The notes under the pieces are model-generated. The model saw only the letters and a program-made list of their open reading frames with translations, made no database searches and was not told the DNA's origin. Both the position numbers and the translations under genes were made by a program. A DNA stretch of 64,000 bases from Novosphingobium sp. G106 (GTDB taxonomy: Bacteria; Pseudomonadota; Alphaproteobacteria; Sphingomonadales; Sphingomonadaceae): assembly GCF_019075875.1 (NCBI RefSeq), contig NZ_JAHOOZ010000001.1, positions 5,796,001-5,860,000 on the forward strand, given 5' to 3'. Shown here piece by piece: positions 18,057-28,104 of this stretch (positions within the stretch are counted from its first letter, which is position 1; each line of letters opens with the position of its first letter).

Positions 18057-18856
18057 TGATCTTCAAACGCGCCGTCCAGCGCTATGGACGCACACCCGAA
18101 CCCGAGACACCTTACCAGCGTGCTGGACAACTCTGGGACGAGCGGATCGGCTCCGCCCGCGTTCAAGCCCGCAACTGGCGTCTGATGGCCTTCGGCAGCT
18201 TGACGCTCGCCGCCGGTCTGTCGGCAGCACTTGTCTGGCAATCAATGCAAAGCCGGGTCACGCCCTACGTTGTCGAAATCGACAGGCTCGGGGAAACCCG
18301 CGCGATCGCGCCGGCTGAGGCGAGCTATCGCCCGACCGACCCGCAGGTAGCCTGGCATCTCGCGCGGTTCATCACCAGCATCCGTTCGCGTTCGCTGGAT
18401 CCGGTCCTTATGCGGCGGGACTGGCTCGGCGCATACGACTTCACCACCAAACGCGGCAGCCAGTTCCTCGGCGACTACGCGCGGACGGCAGATCCCTTCG
18501 CCCAGGTCGGCGAACTGACCGTATCGGTCCAGGTGACGAGCGTCGTGCGTGCGTCCGACAGGTCGTTCCAGGTCAAATGGACCGAGACGGCCTTCGAGCG
18601 GGGTGCGCTTGCCGGCTCGTCGCGTTGGACCGCGATCCTGACCACTGTGTCGAAGCCGCCGACCGACGCCGAGACGCTGCGCAAGAATCCGCTCGGCATC
18701 TATGTCGACGCGATCGACTGGAGCCGCGAACTCGACCCGCCAGCGGAGCACGTCGCCGACCCTGATCGAGCCGCATCCAACAGACCAGCCTTGCCTCTCA
18801 ATCAGCCGGTGGGATCGCCGCTCGATCCGCCATCGACGCAGGAGAACCGCCCATGA
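18056..18856 (+). CDS. trbF: Conjugal transfer protein TrbF (VirB8 family)
   Basis: 266 residues. A cytoplasmic N-terminus with TPYQRAGQLWDERIGSARVQ leads into one membrane segment (about residues 45-63, FGSLTLAAGLSAALVW) and a periplasmic domain with TPYVVEIDRLGE and FQVKWTETAFERG, the VirB8 fold motifs. It acts as an assembly hub linking the inner-membrane complex to the core channel. The ATG overlaps the trbL stop; its own end overlaps trbG by 4 bp. The last 40 residues are Pro-rich and probably unstructured. Confidence 0.9.
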   Translation: MIFKRAVQRYGRTPEPETPYQRAGQLWDERIGSARVQARNWRLMAFGSLTLAAGLSAALVWQSMQSRVTPYVVEIDRLGETRAIAPAEASYRPTDPQVAWHLARFITSIRSRSLDPVLMRRDWLGAYDFTTKRGSQFLGDYARTADPFAQVGELTVSVQVTSVVRASDRSFQVKWTETAFERGALAGSSRWTAILTTVSKPPTDAETLRKNPLGIYVDAIDWSRELDPPAEHVADPDRAASNRPALPLNQPVGSPLDPPSTQENRP

Positions 18857-19797
18857 AACTCTTTCTCGTTCCTGCCGCTCTCGCCATCACGGCCGCGGCC
18901 GCCTCCGCTCAATCTGTTCGGCCGCCGATAGTCGCTCAGCCGAGTCCGCCACCCAAGGCTGCGCCGCCGGTTGTGTCCGCCCCGCCAGTCGCCGTGCCGC
19001 GAAAGCCACTACGCCGGCGCGCTGAATCGCCCGCGGTCGCCCGGGTCGCCCGCGCCAACCGGTCGGCTACCCAACAGCCGCAGTCGCATGGCTATGTGAA
19101 TGCCGTGCAGGTCTACCCGTTCAGTGAGGGCGCGATCTACCAGGTCTATACGGCTCCCGGCGCCGTTACCGACATCGCGTTGCAGGCGGGGGAAGGGCTG
19201 GTTTCGGTCGCGGCCGGCGACACGGTGCGGTGGGTCATCGGTGATACCACCAGCGGTGCCGGCGATGCCAAGCGGACCCATGTGTTGGTGAAGCCATTCT
19301 CGCCCGGCCTTGCGACCAATATTTTCATCACGACCGATCGGCGCAGCTATCACCTCCAGCTCACCGCGACGCCGCGCACCGCGATGGCGGCGCTGTCCTG
19401 GACCTACCCGGCCGACGAACTGATCGCGCTGCGGCGCTCGGCCGATCGGGCCGCAGCCGTTGCTCCGATCGCGGCGGGCGTGGCGCTCGATGGCCTGCAT
19501 TTTGACTACCGGGTCAGCGGCGACCGGCCGGCATGGCGACCGCTACGTGCCTTCGACGATGGCCGGCAAACCTTCGTCGAGTTCAGCCCGAGCATCGCGG
19601 TCACAGATGCTCCGCCCTTGTTCGTCATCGGCGCCAGCGGCGAGGTCGAGCTCGTGAATTACCGCGTTCAAGGGCGTTTCTATGTCGTCGATCGGATCTT
19701 CGACGCCGCGGAACTTCGCCTTGGCACAGCCAAGCAGCAGATCGTTCGCATCGAGCGCCTGGGTGATGGGCGAGCCCGCGGGAGCAAGAGATCATGA
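18853..19797 (+). CDS. trbG: Conjugal transfer protein TrbG (VirB9 family)
   Basis: 314 residues. Signal peptide 1-20 (ending SAQS), then a Pro/Ala-rich linker of some 60 residues, then the VirB9 domain with YPFSEGAIYQVYTAPGAVTD, THVLVKPFSPGLATNIFITT and a C-terminal VNYRVQGRFYVVDRIFDAAE. TrbG is part of the outer-membrane core complex with TrbI. Overlaps of 4 bp on both sides tie it to trbF and trbI. Confidence 0.93.
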   Translation: MKLFLVPAALAITAAAASAQSVRPPIVAQPSPPPKAAPPVVSAPPVAVPRKPLRRRAESPAVARVARANRSATQQPQSHGYVNAVQVYPFSEGAIYQVYTAPGAVTDIALQAGEGLVSVAAGDTVRWVIGDTTSGAGDAKRTHVLVKPFSPGLATNIFITTDRRSYHLQLTATPRTAMAALSWTYPADELIALRRSADRAAAVAPIAAGVALDGLHFDYRVSGDRPAWRPLRAFDDGRQTFVEFSPSIAVTDAPPLFVIGASGEVELVNYRVQGRFYVVDRIFDAAELRLGTAKQQIVRIERLGDGRARGSKRS

Positions 19798-20990
19798 GCG
19801 AGGCTGTCATCTCAGAAACTGCCAAGCTCGATCCGGAGACCTTGGCCATTCGAACACGGCCGGCCCGCCCCATCCGTTTTCGCCGAAGAGTTATCGTCGG
19901 GATTGCCGCGCTGGGCTCGGTGAGCCTCGTTGCGGTCACCTGGGTTGCGCTGAAGCCTCAAGTCTTTTCGGCGCTCGCGGAACGCCCCGAACTGTCCGAA
20001 CCCAGCTCTCGGGTCGCGACAGATGCGCTGAACGGGTTGCCCGCAACCTATGGCGATGCGCCGAAGCTGGGGCCGGCCTTGCCCGGCGACCTTGGCCGGC
20101 CGATCCTCGAACACCAACGCGCGATGGCGATGGAGACTGTCACGACCCAGGACCCCATGGCGCAAGCAGCCGCGCAGGAACGCGAACGTGAGCTGGCTGA
20201 ACTGAAAGCTGCCCGCCAGTCCGGCTTGTTGATTCAAGGCAGGGCGGGGGTGGCCGTCTCATCGATCCCTGTAGCTCTTACCACTCCGGCGTCGACCCCA
20301 GCGGCCGAGGTGGCCGGTCCCCCGCTCGATCCCGATCGCGATCCGGGTGCCCAGGTACGTAAAGCGCAGTTCGTTGGAGCGCTCGACCAGAAGGGCGACA
20401 TCAATCCGCACGGGCTCGTGCCCCCGCCATCACCGTTTCTGTTGTCGGCAGGAAGCGTCATTTCGGCAAGCCTGATCACGGGACTACGGTCGGACCTCCC
20501 AGGTCTCGTCACGGCCCAGGTGACCAGTCAGGTTTTCGACAGTCCGACCGGCCGCATCCTGCTCATTCCACAAGGATCACGGCTGATCGGGAGCTACGAC
20601 AGTGTCGTGGCCTTCGGCCAGAAACGCGCGTTGATCGTCTGGCAAAGGATCATGTTGCCTGATGGTAGCTCGCTGCGGATCGACAATGTCCCGGCCACCG
20701 ATGCGTCCGGATATTCGGGCCTGCAAGACAAGGTCGACTTTCACACCTGGGCGCTGCTGAAGGGCGTTGCCTTGGCGACGCTGCTCGGGGTCGGGTCAGA
20801 ACTCACGGTTACGGGCGAGAGCGACCTTGTCCAGGCGATCCGGGAATCGACTCAGCAAAACGTGTCCCGTGCAGGCGACCAGCTGACATCCCGCAGCCTC
20901 AACATCCAACCGACAATAATGATTCGGCCTGGCGCAACCGTGCGCCTGGTCGTTCACAAGGACCTCATCCTCGCGCCGTGGCGCGGCTAG
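19794..20990 (+). CDS. trbI: Conjugal transfer protein TrbI (VirB10 family)
   Basis: 398 residues. A short cytoplasmic N-terminus and one membrane segment (residues about 28-50, IVGIAALGSVSLVAVTWVA) are followed by a Pro-rich spacer. Then comes the VirB10 barrel domain: SAGSVISASLITGLRSDLPG, TGRILLIPQGSRLIGSYDS and the late RPGATVRLVVHKDLILAPW. The family spans both membranes and senses ATP use at the base to open the outer channel. It is the last mating-pair gene; DUF2274 follows after 9 bp. Confidence 0.95.
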   Translation: MSEAVISETAKLDPETLAIRTRPARPIRFRRRVIVGIAALGSVSLVAVTWVALKPQVFSALAERPELSEPSSRVATDALNGLPATYGDAPKLGPALPGDLGRPILEHQRAMAMETVTTQDPMAQAAAQERERELAELKAARQSGLLIQGRAGVAVSSIPVALTTPASTPAAEVAGPPLDPDRDPGAQVRKAQFVGALDQKGDINPHGLVPPPSPFLLSAGSVISASLITGLRSDLPGLVTAQVTSQVFDSPTGRILLIPQGSRLIGSYDSVVAFGQKRALIVWQRIMLPDGSSLRIDNVPATDASGYSGLQDKVDFHTWALLKGVALATLLGVGSELTVTGESDLVQAIRESTQQNVSRAGDQLTSRSLNIQPTIMIRPGATVRLVVHKDLILAPWRG

Positions 20991-20999
20991 GAAGTAAAC

Positions 21000-21230
21000 A
21001 TGGCAGAGCTAAAACTTGGCAAGATCCCGGATCGCACTCCGGTCAAATTTGCAATTTCAATACTACCGGACCTGCATCGTGCGCTCGTGGACTATGCGGC
21101 CGTTTACAACGAGACCTATGGTCAATCCGAGCCCCTCGCTGATCTGATTCCGCACATGCTGGCAGCATTTCTCGCCAGCGATCGCGAATTTGCGAAGGCC
21201 CGCGAGCGGTTGGTGACCGGAAATGGATGA
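21000..21230 (+). CDS. DUF2274 protein
   Basis: 76 residues, starting MAELKLGKIPDRTPVKFAIS, matching the DUF2274 family, which is found almost only directly after trbI. LPDLHRALVDYAAVYNETYG and the following DLIPHMLAAFLASDREF look helical; a ribbon-helix-helix-like DNA-binding fold is possible but not shown. It overlaps the next gene by 8 bp. The function is unknown; the constant position suggests a role in transfer control or maintenance. Confidence 0.85.
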   Translation: MAELKLGKIPDRTPVKFAISILPDLHRALVDYAAVYNETYGQSEPLADLIPHMLAAFLASDREFAKARERLVTGNG

Positions 21231-21420
21231 GCCGATTAGCGCGCAGCCCGAACGGCTTACCGTGAGAATTCCAACGGCTATGGCCATGCTCGGCCTTAGC
21301 CGTTCGAAATTCTACGACCTCATGGATGGCGGCGAGGTCGCGACAATCAAGGTGGGTCGGGCCCGGTTGGTTATCCTGCAAAGCCTTCAGGACTACGTCG
21401 CAAGACACATGAAATCTTGA
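21223..21420 (+). CDS. Excisionase-like helix-turn-helix protein
   Basis: 65 residues. TVRIPTAMAMLGLSRSKFYD, then LMDGGEVATIKVGRARLVIL, is the winged helix-turn-helix of the MerR/excisionase (AlpA-Xis) superfamily. It overlaps the DUF2274 gene by 8 bp, so it is read from the trb operon, and its stop (21418-21420) directly touches the stop of the convergent integrase gene (21421). Position and fold suggest a recombination directionality factor, or an AlpA-like activator of the integrase. Confidence 0.7.
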   Translation: MDEPISAQPERLTVRIPTAMAMLGLSRSKFYDLMDGGEVATIKVGRARLVILQSLQDYVARHMKS

Positions 21421-22671
21421 TCATGCCTTGGAGCGCTGGCGCGTCGGTTGCGAGCTAGCCATCACCCGGCGCGATCGTGTTTTGACAGGCTTAGCGATGC
21501 GGGTGGCGACAGGTGACGCCGCAGTTGCGGCGCAAAAATTCGCCCAATCCTCCATCAACTTGCGCCGCTTGGCGAAGAAATCTGTCCGACGGTAGGCCGC
21601 TTCCACCTTGTTTTCGAGAGTGTGAGCCAACGCGGCCTCCGCGACTTCGCGAGGATAGTCCGTAATGTCGGCAACCCAGTCGCGGAACGTCGAGCGAAAT
21701 CCGTGGACCGTGACGCCGGTGTCCATGCCGCGCAGAATTTCCAGCAATGTCATGTCGGAAAGCGGCGATTGTGAAATCTGCCCAGGGAATACCAAGTCGC
21801 AGTCCTTGATCTGGAAACCTTTGGCAAGACGGAAGATGTCCGCTGCCTGTTTCGACAGGGGGATGGCATGGGTCACTCCTGCCTTCATACGCTCGCCTGG
21901 TATCGTCCACACAGAGAAATCATCGCTGAGTTCCTGCCAGCGCGCACCTCGAATTTCACCCGATCGCGTCGCCGTTAAAATCAGCGCTTCCAATGCGACC
22001 CTTCCGACAGTCAAGGGTTTTGCGCGAAGCTTCTGTACGAAGCTCGGAAGATCTTCATGGCGCATGGCAGCGTGATGGACGCTCTTTTTCGGCTGACGAG
22101 CTAGGCCCTTGGACAGGGAGCGCATTGGAGCTTCAGTCGTCCTGAAACCCTTGGCATAGGACCAGTCCAGCACTGTGCCGATGCGCTGTTTGACCCTCCG
22201 CGCCGTCTCAGGAATCTTGAGCCAGATGTCTGCGAGGACATCACGAATCAGCGGACCTTCTATCTCATCGACCCGGAGCTTCCCGAGCTTCGGAAACGCA
22301 TAGAGCCTTAGCGTCGTGAGCCATTGATCGGTATGTTTGCCGTTCTTCCAGGCGCCCAGCAGTTCCTTGTGAACCTGCTTGGCCGCTTCCTCGAATGTCG
22401 GGACGACGATCCGCTCCTTCCTTCGCTCTTCGAGCGGATCAATTCCTGCGTGAGCGAGCTTTCGCATCTCCGCGGCGCTGGCACGGGCCTTGGTCAACGG
22501 GACTTCGTCGACCCGACCTAAACCGATATCGCGCCGTCGCCCGTTGATCTGAACCCGGAGGAGCCAACTCTTGCCGCCGCTCGTGCTGATCTGAAGGATG
22601 AGGCCATCGCCGTCCGAATAGCGGCCCGGCTCAGAGAGCGTGCGTACCAGGTCTTTGGTCAGCTTACCCAT
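21421..22671 (-). CDS. P4-type tyrosine integrase
   Basis: 416 residues from the ATG at 22671; a longer frame to 22764 adds 31 unlike residues. The N-terminal DUF4102-like domain (SDGDGLILQISTSGGKSWLL) is followed by a SAM-like core-binding domain and the catalytic domain with R236 (TATRSGEIRGARW), H323 and R326 (HGFRSTFRDW), H350 and nucleophile Y360 (VEAAYRRTD). The full R-H-R-H-Y set is present, so it should be active. The gene points away from the tRNA-Ser gene 190 bp upstream, the target of insertion, and converges on the excisionase-like gene. Confidence 0.93.
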   Translation of the reverse strand: MGKLTKDLVRTLSEPGRYSDGDGLILQISTSGGKSWLLRVQINGRRRDIGLGRVDEVPLTKARASAAEMRKLAHAGIDPLEERRKERIVVPTFEEAAKQVHKELLGAWKNGKHTDQWLTTLRLYAFPKLGKLRVDEIEGPLIRDVLADIWLKIPETARRVKQRIGTVLDWSYAKGFRTTEAPMRSLSKGLARQPKKSVHHAAMRHEDLPSFVQKLRAKPLTVGRVALEALILTATRSGEIRGARWQELSDDFSVWTIPGERMKAGVTHAIPLSKQAADIFRLAKGFQIKDCDLVFPGQISQSPLSDMTLLEILRGMDTGVTVHGFRSTFRDWVADITDYPREVAEAALAHTLENKVEAAYRRTDFFAKRRKLMEDWANFCAATAASPVATRIAKPVKTRSRRVMASSQPTRQRSKA

Positions 22672-22856
22672 GGCCGAATTGTAGCAGAATCGGGCCTGGA
22701 AAAAAAGCCCCCGACCCCACACCAGCCCCACACCGTACCCCACAGTCGTCAGCGGGCGTCCCACGACCTCCGGCTACATCGGCGGACAAAAAGATAATGA
22801 AATCAATGCCTTTAAAGGCACCGGAACGCATTGGGGGATGTAGGAAAATGCGGTTC

Positions 22857-22880
22857 TGGCGGAGACGGAGGGATTCGAAC
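22857..22880. other. Probable att site at the tRNA-Ser 3' end
   Basis: The T-arm, acceptor strand and CCA of the tRNA-Ser gene (plus-strand TGGCGGAGACGGAGGG and on) face the integrase. P4-type integrases use such 3' ends as attB, and the tRNA remains complete. No second copy was found elsewhere in the window, so the exact core cannot be bounded. The extent given is the stretch from CCA to the T-loop. Confidence 0.4.
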
Positions 22881-22949
22881 CCTCGGTACCGGATTTACCA
22901 GTACGACGGTTTAGCAAACCGTTGGTTTCAGCCACTCACCCACGTCTCC
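22860..22949 (-). tRNA. tRNA-Ser (GCU anticodon)
   Basis: Read on the minus strand: acceptor GGAGACG (5') pairs with CGTCTCC (3'), then discriminator G and an encoded CCA (22859-22857). D-arm GTGAGTGGCTGAAA, anticodon stem-loop ACGGTTTGCTAAACCGT with anticodon GCT, a long variable arm typical of class II tRNAs, and T-arm GAGGGTTCGAATCCCTC are all present. It decodes AGC and AGU. It serves as the insertion site of the mobile element to its left. Confidence 0.96.
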
Positions 22950-23105
22950 GGATCGCAGCGGCGAGGGGGCGCTATAGCGGGGGCTCCGCGGGGCGGCAAG
23001 GGGGGCTCGGCGCGATTTTACGATCCTGGGGATTGACGGTGCGGGGCGCATTTCCGGGCAATCGGTCAAGCTGGACTATGAGCGGTGTGCCACTACCTTG
23101 GCGCG

Positions 23106-24653
<1,548 letters not shown>

Positions 24654-24815
24654 GGGCTGGATTAAGCCCCGTTCGACTCGTCTGGCCGCAAATCCGATTC
24701 GCCTCGTCGCCCGCGCATTGCGGGCGGACGGGTAAGAGTCTGTTAACCATAATGGGTTCAGGCAGGCCTCACGCAAAAGTCCAGGGCGGACTGCCTGGGT
24801 ACGGAGGCAAGCACG

Positions 24816-25574
24816 ATGGCGCGCAACACTTCTCTTGGAACGGCTGCATTCGCGGTCGTCTCGGCTCTCGCCATGATCGCGTCGCCCGCTGCGGCGCAGA
24901 TCCGTTCGGTCGATCCCGACAAGGCGATCGATGCCGATCTTTCCGGCGCGCGGACCGATCCGGTGACCGTGCCGGCGGCGCCTGCTTCCTCGCCCACGAT
25001 CGATCCGGTCTATCCGGCAACTCCGACCGCGCCGGCGCAGCAATTCTCGGCCACGAGCGTGGCGGCGGCGGAAAATGCGCCGCAGAACGGCTCGACCTTC
25101 CACAAGGACGACCTGATCGGCGCTGCCGAAGGCGTCTTCGGCAAGGGCTCGCGCGGCCTGGCCATGATGATCGAGGATATCCTCAGGAAGCAGGGCGAAC
25201 CCAACGGCTACATCATCGGCCGCGAAGGCGGCGGTGCGCTGGTCGTCGGACTGCGCTATGGCTCGGGCACGCTGCATCACAAGGTCGAGGGCCAACGACC
25301 GGTCTACTGGACGGGGCCGTCGATCGGCTTCGACGCCGGCGCCAATGCCGGCAACGCCTTCGTCCTGGTCTACAACCTCTACGACACGCAGGACCTCTAT
25401 CACCGCTTCGGCGCGGGCGAGGGCCAGGCCTATCTCGTCGGCGGCTTCAATGTCAGCTACCTGCGCCGCGGCAATGTCGTGCTGGTGCCGGTCCGCATGG
25501 GTGCCGGGCTGCGCTTCGGCATCAACGCCGGCTACATGAAGTTTTCCGACAAGCAGAAGTGGCTGCCGTTCTGA
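24816..25574 (+). CDS. eipA: Envelope integrity protein EipA (DUF1134)
   Basis: 252 residues. Signal peptide 1-28 (ending SPAAAQ), a Pro/Ala/Thr-rich linker to about residue 95, then the conserved DUF1134 domain with GVFGKGSRGLAMMIEDIL, GREGGGALVVGLRYGSGTLH and PVYWTGPSIGFDAGANAG. In Brucella and Caulobacter the family is periplasmic and needed for envelope integrity. The length and domain are usual for the family. It stands alone; a palindromic repeat element follows 6 bp after the stop. Confidence 0.85.
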   Translation: MARNTSLGTAAFAVVSALAMIASPAAAQIRSVDPDKAIDADLSGARTDPVTVPAAPASSPTIDPVYPATPTAPAQQFSATSVAAAENAPQNGSTFHKDDLIGAAEGVFGKGSRGLAMMIEDILRKQGEPNGYIIGREGGGALVVGLRYGSGTLHHKVEGQRPVYWTGPSIGFDAGANAGNAFVLVYNLYDTQDLYHRFGAGEGQAYLVGGFNVSYLRRGNVVLVPVRMGAGLRFGINAGYMKFSDKQKWLPF

Positions 25575-25580
25575 CCGGAC

Positions 25581-25693
25581 AGGGTGACACAAGTGACACC
25601 CTGTCACCCTGCTGAACTACCGACAATTATTTGAAAACTAGAGAACATTCCGCAAAATAGCTGGTGACACTTTTCAAGGAGGGGTGTCACCCT
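25581..25693. repeat. 113-bp palindromic element bounded by AGGGTGACAC
   Basis: AGGGTGACAC (25581-25590) and its exact reverse complement GTGTCACCCT (25684-25693) bound the unit. Inside are three more GTGACA/TGTCAC half-sites: AAGTGACACC (25591-25600), CTGTCACCCT (25601-25610) and CTGGTGACAC (25661-25670). The left part alone folds into a hairpin (AGGGTGACA/TGTCACCCT) just after the eipA stop; the right part folds as GGTGACAC/GTGTCACC. The middle is AT-rich. It may be a MITE-like or REP-like repeat, with a side role as terminator. Confidence 0.6.
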
Positions 25694-25813
25694 GGACGCG
25701 GCTGCTTCTCCCGACGATGTCAAAGACCCTGCTACCGTCTCACAAGACCGCGATGTAGGAAAGCGGCCTCGGCGCAGCGGCGGGCCATCCCAAGATTACC
25801 CCGAATTCATGTA

Positions 25814-25830
25814 ATGTGATATTGTCACAT
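25814..25830. promoter_or_regulatory. Inverted repeat ATGTGA-N5-TCACAT upstream of a TonB receptor
   Basis: Perfect 6-bp arms separated by 5 bp, ending 28 bp before the receptor ATG. The position suits an operator. The TGTGA-N-TCACA core resembles sites for CRP/FNR-type proteins in layout (consensus TGTGA-N6-TCACA, here one base shorter), but the binder is unknown. Confidence 0.4.
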
Positions 25831-25858
25831 CGCTCGCGCGCGCCTATCGAGCGACGTC

Positions 25859-28042
25859 ATGACGATGATACATTGTAACACTGATTCGAAGCTCCGCCGC
25901 GCCCTGCTCTCTGCAGGCTGCGCCGCGATAGCCCTGCTCACACCCGTGGCCGCGCGCGCCGAGGCGGCGGAAGCGGCAGAGGCGCCCGACGGCGGCTCGG
26001 GCGACATCGTCGTCACGGCGAAGCGGCTCGACAGCGCGCGCGATGCGATCCAACCCTCGCTCGGCGCGGGCGATTTCACCTTCGACCGAAAGGTTCTCGA
26101 CAACCAGCCCGGCGGCGCCGACCGCAATCTGACCCAGGTCCTGGTCCACGCGCCGGGCGTCACGCTGGACAGCTACGGCGCGGTCCATGTCCGCAACGAA
26201 CACGGCAATCTGCAATACCGGCTCAACGGCGTCATCGTGCCCGAAAGCATCGCCGGGTTCGGCCAGACCTTCGACCCGCGGGTGGCGGACTCGATCGACC
26301 TGATTACCGGGACCTTGCCCGCGCAATATGGCTACCGGACATCGGGTGTGGTCAGCCTGAAGACCCAGACCGGCGCCTTCGACAGCGGCGGCGACATCGG
26401 TATCTATGGCGGCAGCTTCGGCACGATCCAGCCCAGCGCGACGCTGCGCGGGTCGTCCGGCAACCTCAACTACTTCTTCTCGGGTAGCTTCCTGCAGAAC
26501 GATCTGGGGGTCGAAAATCCGACTGCGTCGCGCGACGCCATTCATGATCGCACGCGGCAGTATCGCGCCTTCGGTTACCTGTCCGATATCCTTTCCGATT
26601 CCAGCCGCATCACCGTGTTTGGCGGCACCGCCATCGGCCACTTCCAGATACCGAACATTCGGGGCCAGGTGCCGGATGCGCCTTATACCTTGAACGGCAG
26701 GTCGAGCTTCGATTCGGCCGATCTCGATCAGAACCAGCGCGAAATCACGCACTATGGCGTCGCGGTCTATCAATATGCCGGCGACGCCTTCAATTTCCAG
26801 TTCGCGCCTTTCGTGCGCTATTCGCAAACCCGGTTCACCCCCGATCCCCAGGGCGGCGACATCATCTTCAACGGCTCTGCCGACACCTCGCGCTTGTCGA
26901 GCCTGGCGATCGGCGTGCAGCTCGACGCCAGTTACAAGCTGTCGGACGCGCACACGGTTCGGTTCGGTGCCTTCTTCCAGAACGAGCGGACGCGTTCGCT
27001 GGTCTCCTCGCGCGTGTTCCCGGTCGACGCCGACGGCGATCAGACCACCGACGTGCCGCTGACCATAACCAACGACGCCGGCAAGACCGGCCAGCTCTAC
27101 GGCGTCTACCTACAGGACGAATGGACGCTGTCGCCGACGCTGACGTTCAACTTCGGCGCCCGCTTCGACGTGGTGCGGGCCTACACGCGCGAACAGCAGC
27201 TCAGCCCGCGGGCCAATCTCGTGTGGAAGCCCGCGCCGGGAACCACGTTCCACATCGGGTACGCTCGCAACTTCACGCCGCCGCCGCAGGAGCTCGTCGC
27301 GACGACTACGGTCACCGCCTTCAACGGCACCACCAAAGCCTCGGAAATAACGGAGGGCGGCGCTGTCCGCGCCGAGCGCGAGCACTATTTCGACGGCGGC
27401 GTCGAGCAGGAGATCGCCAAGGGTTTCATCGTGGGCCTCGATGCCTACTACAAGAAGAAGCACAACCTGCTCGACGAGGGGCAGTTCGGATCGTCGCTGG
27501 TCCTGTCGCCGTTCAACTACAAGGACGGCTATGCCTGGGGCGTCGAGTTCCGCACCAGCTATACGCAGGGGCCGTTTTCGCTCTACGCCAATCTCGCGCA
27601 CGGCGAGGAGAAGGGCCGCAACATCATCTCGAGCCAGTTCTTCTTCGCCCCGGACGAGCTCGCCTATATCGCCAATCACTATATCTACACCGACCATTCG
27701 CAGAAGTGGACGGCCTCGGGCGGCGGCAGCGTGACGATCAAGAACGGGCTCGGCACGCTCGTGCCGACCGCGGATTTCCTCTATGGCGACGGTCTGCGGG
27801 CCGACGATCCGAACGGTATCGTGCCCAATGGCGGCAAGCTGCCCAGCTATTTCACCGCCAACCTGGGGATCGCGCAGAACTTCGACGGACCGGGGGTTCT
27901 CAAGGGCCTGACGGTCCGGTTCGACGTGCTCAACCTGTTCGACAAGACCTATCTGATCCGCGATGGCTCCGGGGTCGGCGTGGGCGCCCCCCAGTATGGC
28001 CAGCGCCGCGGCTTCTTCGCGGGGATCACGAAGAGCTTCTAG
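25859..28042 (+). CDS. TonB-dependent receptor
   Basis: 727 residues. Signal peptide 1-35, TonB-box-like DIVVTAKR at about residue 48, plug domain (RNLTQVLVHAPGVTLDSYGA; LITGTLPAQYGYRTSGVVSL) and a beta-barrel ending in the C-terminal aromatic GFFAGITKSF. These outer-membrane receptors take up ligands with energy from TonB-ExbBD; the substrate is not evident from sequence. The plug with LRGSSGNLNYFFSGSFLQND and no partner uptake genes nearby give no ligand clue. It is followed by a hairpin and then an aminotransferase gene. Confidence 0.93.
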   Translation: MTMIHCNTDSKLRRALLSAGCAAIALLTPVAARAEAAEAAEAPDGGSGDIVVTAKRLDSARDAIQPSLGAGDFTFDRKVLDNQPGGADRNLTQVLVHAPGVTLDSYGAVHVRNEHGNLQYRLNGVIVPESIAGFGQTFDPRVADSIDLITGTLPAQYGYRTSGVVSLKTQTGAFDSGGDIGIYGGSFGTIQPSATLRGSSGNLNYFFSGSFLQNDLGVENPTASRDAIHDRTRQYRAFGYLSDILSDSSRITVFGGTAIGHFQIPNIRGQVPDAPYTLNGRSSFDSADLDQNQREITHYGVAVYQYAGDAFNFQFAPFVRYSQTRFTPDPQGGDIIFNGSADTSRLSSLAIGVQLDASYKLSDAHTVRFGAFFQNERTRSLVSSRVFPVDADGDQTTDVPLTITNDAGKTGQLYGVYLQDEWTLSPTLTFNFGARFDVVRAYTREQQLSPRANLVWKPAPGTTFHIGYARNFTPPPQELVATTTVTAFNGTTKASEITEGGAVRAEREHYFDGGVEQEIAKGFIVGLDAYYKKKHNLLDEGQFGSSLVLSPFNYKDGYAWGVEFRTSYTQGPFSLYANLAHGEEKGRNIISSQFFFAPDELAYIANHYIYTDHSQKWTASGGGSVTIKNGLGTLVPTADFLYGDGLRADDPNGIVPNGGKLPSYFTANLGIAQNFDGPGVLKGLTVRFDVLNLFDKTYLIRDGSGVGVGAPQYGQRRGFFAGITKSF

Positions 28043-28062
28043 CGCGGATGGATCGCGGAAAG

Positions 28063-28095
28063 CCCTTGCCCCCGGCCACCGGCGGGGGTTAAGGG
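28063..28095 (+). terminator. Hairpin after the TonB receptor
   Basis: CCCTT and CCCCCG (28063-28074) pair with CGGGGG and AAGGG (28083-28095) around a small loop, with a small asymmetric bulge between the two stem parts. It lies between the receptor stop (28042) and the aminotransferase start (28105). No T-run follows, so it may be weak or Rho-assisted. Confidence 0.45.
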
Positions 28096-28104
28096 CGCGC
28101 CGTC

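Larger units (their letters stand above)
9322..22859. mobile_element. Right part of an integrative and conjugative element (Trb-type) at tRNA-Ser
   Basis: A complete-looking Trb mating-pair module and coupling protein (9322-20990), a DUF2274 gene, an excisionase-like gene and a tyrosine integrase lie in one block that ends exactly at the 3' end of a tRNA-Ser gene. This is the usual geometry of an ICE inserted in a tRNA. The left border cannot be seen: no second copy of the tRNA 3' end and no relaxase gene was found at 1-9321, so either the element continues left of the window, with 1-9.3 kb as cargo, or it is incomplete. The start given is only the first conjugation gene. Confidence 0.75.
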
